From: Pseudomonadota bacterium
GTDB taxonomy: Bacteria > Myxococcota > Myxococcia > Myxococcales > Vulgatibacteraceae
Length of the DNA: 6,810 nt
Direction of reading: 5' to 3'
Assembly: GCA_023436385.1 (NCBI GenBank)
Contig: JAEZJH010000474.1
Location: 1 to 6,810 of the forward strand
Shown: piece by piece, positions 5,853 to 6,810 of the stretch
Layout of the letters: each line of letters begins with the position of its first letter
How positions within the stretch are numbered: position 1 is the first letter of the stretch
Program-made: the position numbers and the translations under genes
Notes under the pieces: generated by a model
The model's database searches: none
What the model saw: only the letters and a program-made list of their open reading frames with translations
What the model was told of the DNA's origin: nothing

Positions 5853-6127
5853 GGCGTCCTCGGATCGGCGGCACCCGGCGACGAAAGGCCGTGGACCGGA
5901 GGGGACGTGGGAGCGGCCCTCGGGCCGTTCCGGTGGTCGGTGCTGGAGAGCGGCCATCCTACCGCCTGGTCGCCGCCGGGATGGTGTTCCGTTTTGGAGC
6001 AATCCCCCGTCTGGTCGGTTCCTGTTCAGTGTCCGACCTTCGATCCCGCTTCCGGCCACCCCCCGGGGTGTGCGATGGAAGCGGCGCCGCGGCCGCTCCT
6101 CCAACCGGGCCGCAGGAGCTCGAACGC
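5853..6127. promoter_or_regulatory. Divergent intergenic region between lipoprotein and Tsx-like genes
   Basis: This 275-base gap separates two outward-facing starts and must carry promoters for both unless transcription enters from elsewhere. A 22-base near-palindrome lies at 5910-5931: GGAGCGGCCC, two bases, GGGCCGTTCC, with one mismatched pair. It is about 60-80 bases before the lipoprotein start and could be an operator or a leader hairpin. The central part (about 5985-6035) is less GC-rich than its surroundings and is where I would expect promoters. A plus-strand TTGGAG at 5994-5999 is a possible -35 but has no good -10 at proper spacing. A minus-strand TAGGAT (5961-5956) is a possible -10 without a good -35. 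No specific promoter is claimed. Confidence 0.4.
6095..6119 (+). promoter_or_regulatory. Ribosome binding site of the Tsx-like gene inside a possible masking hairpin
   Basis: AGGAG at 6114-6118, nine bases before ATG 6128, is the Shine-Dalgarno. The segment GCTCCT (6095-6100) is the exact complement of AGGAGC (6114-6119), so a 6-bp stem with a 13-base loop could hide the whole ribosome binding site. The sequence before it is rich in GCGGC/GCCGC palindromes (6081-6096), which could form a competing fold. Regulation of translation through this switch is inference. Confidence 0.4.
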
Positions 6128-6810
6128 ATGAACTTCCACGTCCGGCTGACTGCCGGCCTCGCCGCCTTGGCGCTGGCCGCCCTCCTCCCCGCGACCGCTT
6201 CCGCCAACGGTGGGGGCTTCCGTTACCTGGGCGTCTCCGGCCTCTGGGGCGCCGACTTCGAGGACAAGAGCGGCAACGGCAACATCACCGAGACCGGCCA
6301 CATGACCACGGTGACGGTGGAGACCTTCGCCGAGTGGAAGTACGGCGACGCCTTCTTCTTCGCCGACCTCGCCGGCGGCCGCTTCGGGAACGGGACGTAC
6401 AACCAGATCTACGGCGAGGTGACCCCGCGCCTCTCCCTCTCGAAGATCTTCGGGACGCAGGTCGGCGGCGGCCCGCTCTCCGACGTGCTGATCGTCGCCG
6501 AGTTCGACCGTGGCAGCGGGGGCTTCGAGGCCAACATGGGCGGCCTCGGCGTCGACCTGAAGATCCCGGGCTTCGTGCTCTTCCAGATCAACGCCTTGGC
6601 CCGCAAGGACAACTTCAACGACGCCACCTACCAGGCCACGCTGGTCTGGAAGGCGCCGTTCGACGTCGCCGGCGTCGGCTTCTCCTTCGAGGGCTTCGCC
6701 GACCTCTACGGCACCGACAACGAGGCAGCCACGCTGATGACCCAGCCGCAGTTCGTCCTCGATGCGGGCCGGCTCGTCGGGACCGACCCGGGGATCTTCT
6801 GGCTCGGCAC
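6128..6810 (+). CDS. Tsx/OmpK-family outer-membrane channel, partial
   Basis: The gene leaves the right edge after 227 complete codons. The start ATG 6128 is supported by AGGAG nine bases upstream and by a clean Sec signal peptide: basic n-region (FHVRL), alanine/leucine core, cleavage after ATASA at residue 26. The mature part shows alternating aromatic and polar strands typical of a beta-barrel. It can be laid over E. coli Tsx from memory: VETFAEWKYGDAFFFADL (64-81) matches the EAFAKKDWFDFYGYAD strand, YGEVTPRLSLSKI (95-107) matches MEIEPRFSIDKL, MGGLGVDLKIPG (137-148) matches the YMGLGTDIDTGLP segment, and the YQATLVWKAPF stretch matches the following strand. Tsx proteins are nucleoside-specific pores of about 290 residues in the outer membrane, so roughly 60-70 residues are probably missing here. 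Nucleoside specificity in this organism is inferred from family only. The neighbouring divergent gene is also an envelope protein. Confidence 0.85.
   Translation, partial: MNFHVRLTAGLAALALAALLPATASANGGGFRYLGVSGLWGADFEDKSGNGNITETGHMTTVTVETFAEWKYGDAFFFADLAGGRFGNGTYNQIYGEVTPRLSLSKIFGTQVGGGPLSDVLIVAEFDRGSGGFEANMGGLGVDLKIPGFVLFQINALARKDNFNDATYQATLVWKAPFDVAGVGFSFEGFADLYGTDNEAATLMTQPQFVLDAGRLVGTDPGIFWLG

Noticed and set aside
6081..6096. GCGGCGCCGC and a NotI-type palindrome as a possible operator
   Set aside because: Short all-GC palindromes are expected by chance at this base composition; kept only as context for the SD-masking hairpin.
5853..6104. Extension of the lipoprotein gene upstream to an ATG at 6104
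   Set aside because: The frame is open, but the added 84 residues have no signal peptide and would bury the hydrophobic segment. The ATG at 5852 has an SD and leads straight into the signal sequence.
3345..6131. A 928-codon open frame on the plus strand opposite the lipoprotein gene
   Set aside because: Its product is low-complexity Ala/Val/Gly/Arg-rich and mirrors the repeats of the opposite strand. The minus frame has a signal peptide, lipobox, SD and recognisable repeat families. Long antisense frames are expected in very GC-rich genes.
6026..6627. Small minus-strand frames opposite the Tsx-like gene
   Set aside because: They overlap a gene with a clear signal peptide, SD and Tsx-like strands on the plus strand.

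Overview
The window is very GC-rich and its coding style and gene content point to a member of the Myxococcota (former Deltaproteobacteria). The strongest clue is a secreted lipoprotein built from CGDG...EECD...C...C repeats, the 'Myxococcus cysteine-rich repeat' type. A Tsx-family outer-membrane channel shows a Gram-negative envelope. No species can be named from the sequence.

Layout: four genes lie on the minus strand and are read right to left. They are an 11-repeat, three-module cysteine-rich lipoprotein (3462-5852), a ketoacyl-ACP synthase III homologue (2223-3302), a pseudokinase-HDOD regulatory protein (467-2158), and the first 132 codons of a second, related pseudokinase protein that leaves the left edge (397 to 1). 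On the right, divergent from the lipoprotein across a 275-base gap, a plus-strand gene for a Tsx-like porin starts at 6128 and leaves the right edge after 227 codons. I see no RNA genes, insertion sequences, CRISPR arrays, att sites or origin.

How they fit together: the two pseudokinase genes look like an old tandem duplication. Each is preceded by the same minimal promoter layout, TTGnCC, 18 bases, TACCnT, 7 bases, ATG, and neither has a Shine-Dalgarno sequence. This suggests leaderless mRNAs and independent transcription of each gene. The ketoacyl synthase keeps its Cys-His-Asn triad and has a good ribosome binding site next to a small hairpin. The lipoprotein and the porin are both envelope proteins with divergent starts, so the gap between them should hold both promoters. 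It contains a 22-base near-palindrome and a short hairpin that would mask the porin's ribosome binding site.

Most of the window is ordinary accessory myxobacterial content. The observations I rate highest are the matching leaderless promoters of the duplicated pseudokinase genes, the mosaic repeat/beta-sandwich architecture of the lipoprotein, and the possible SD-masking hairpin before the porin.
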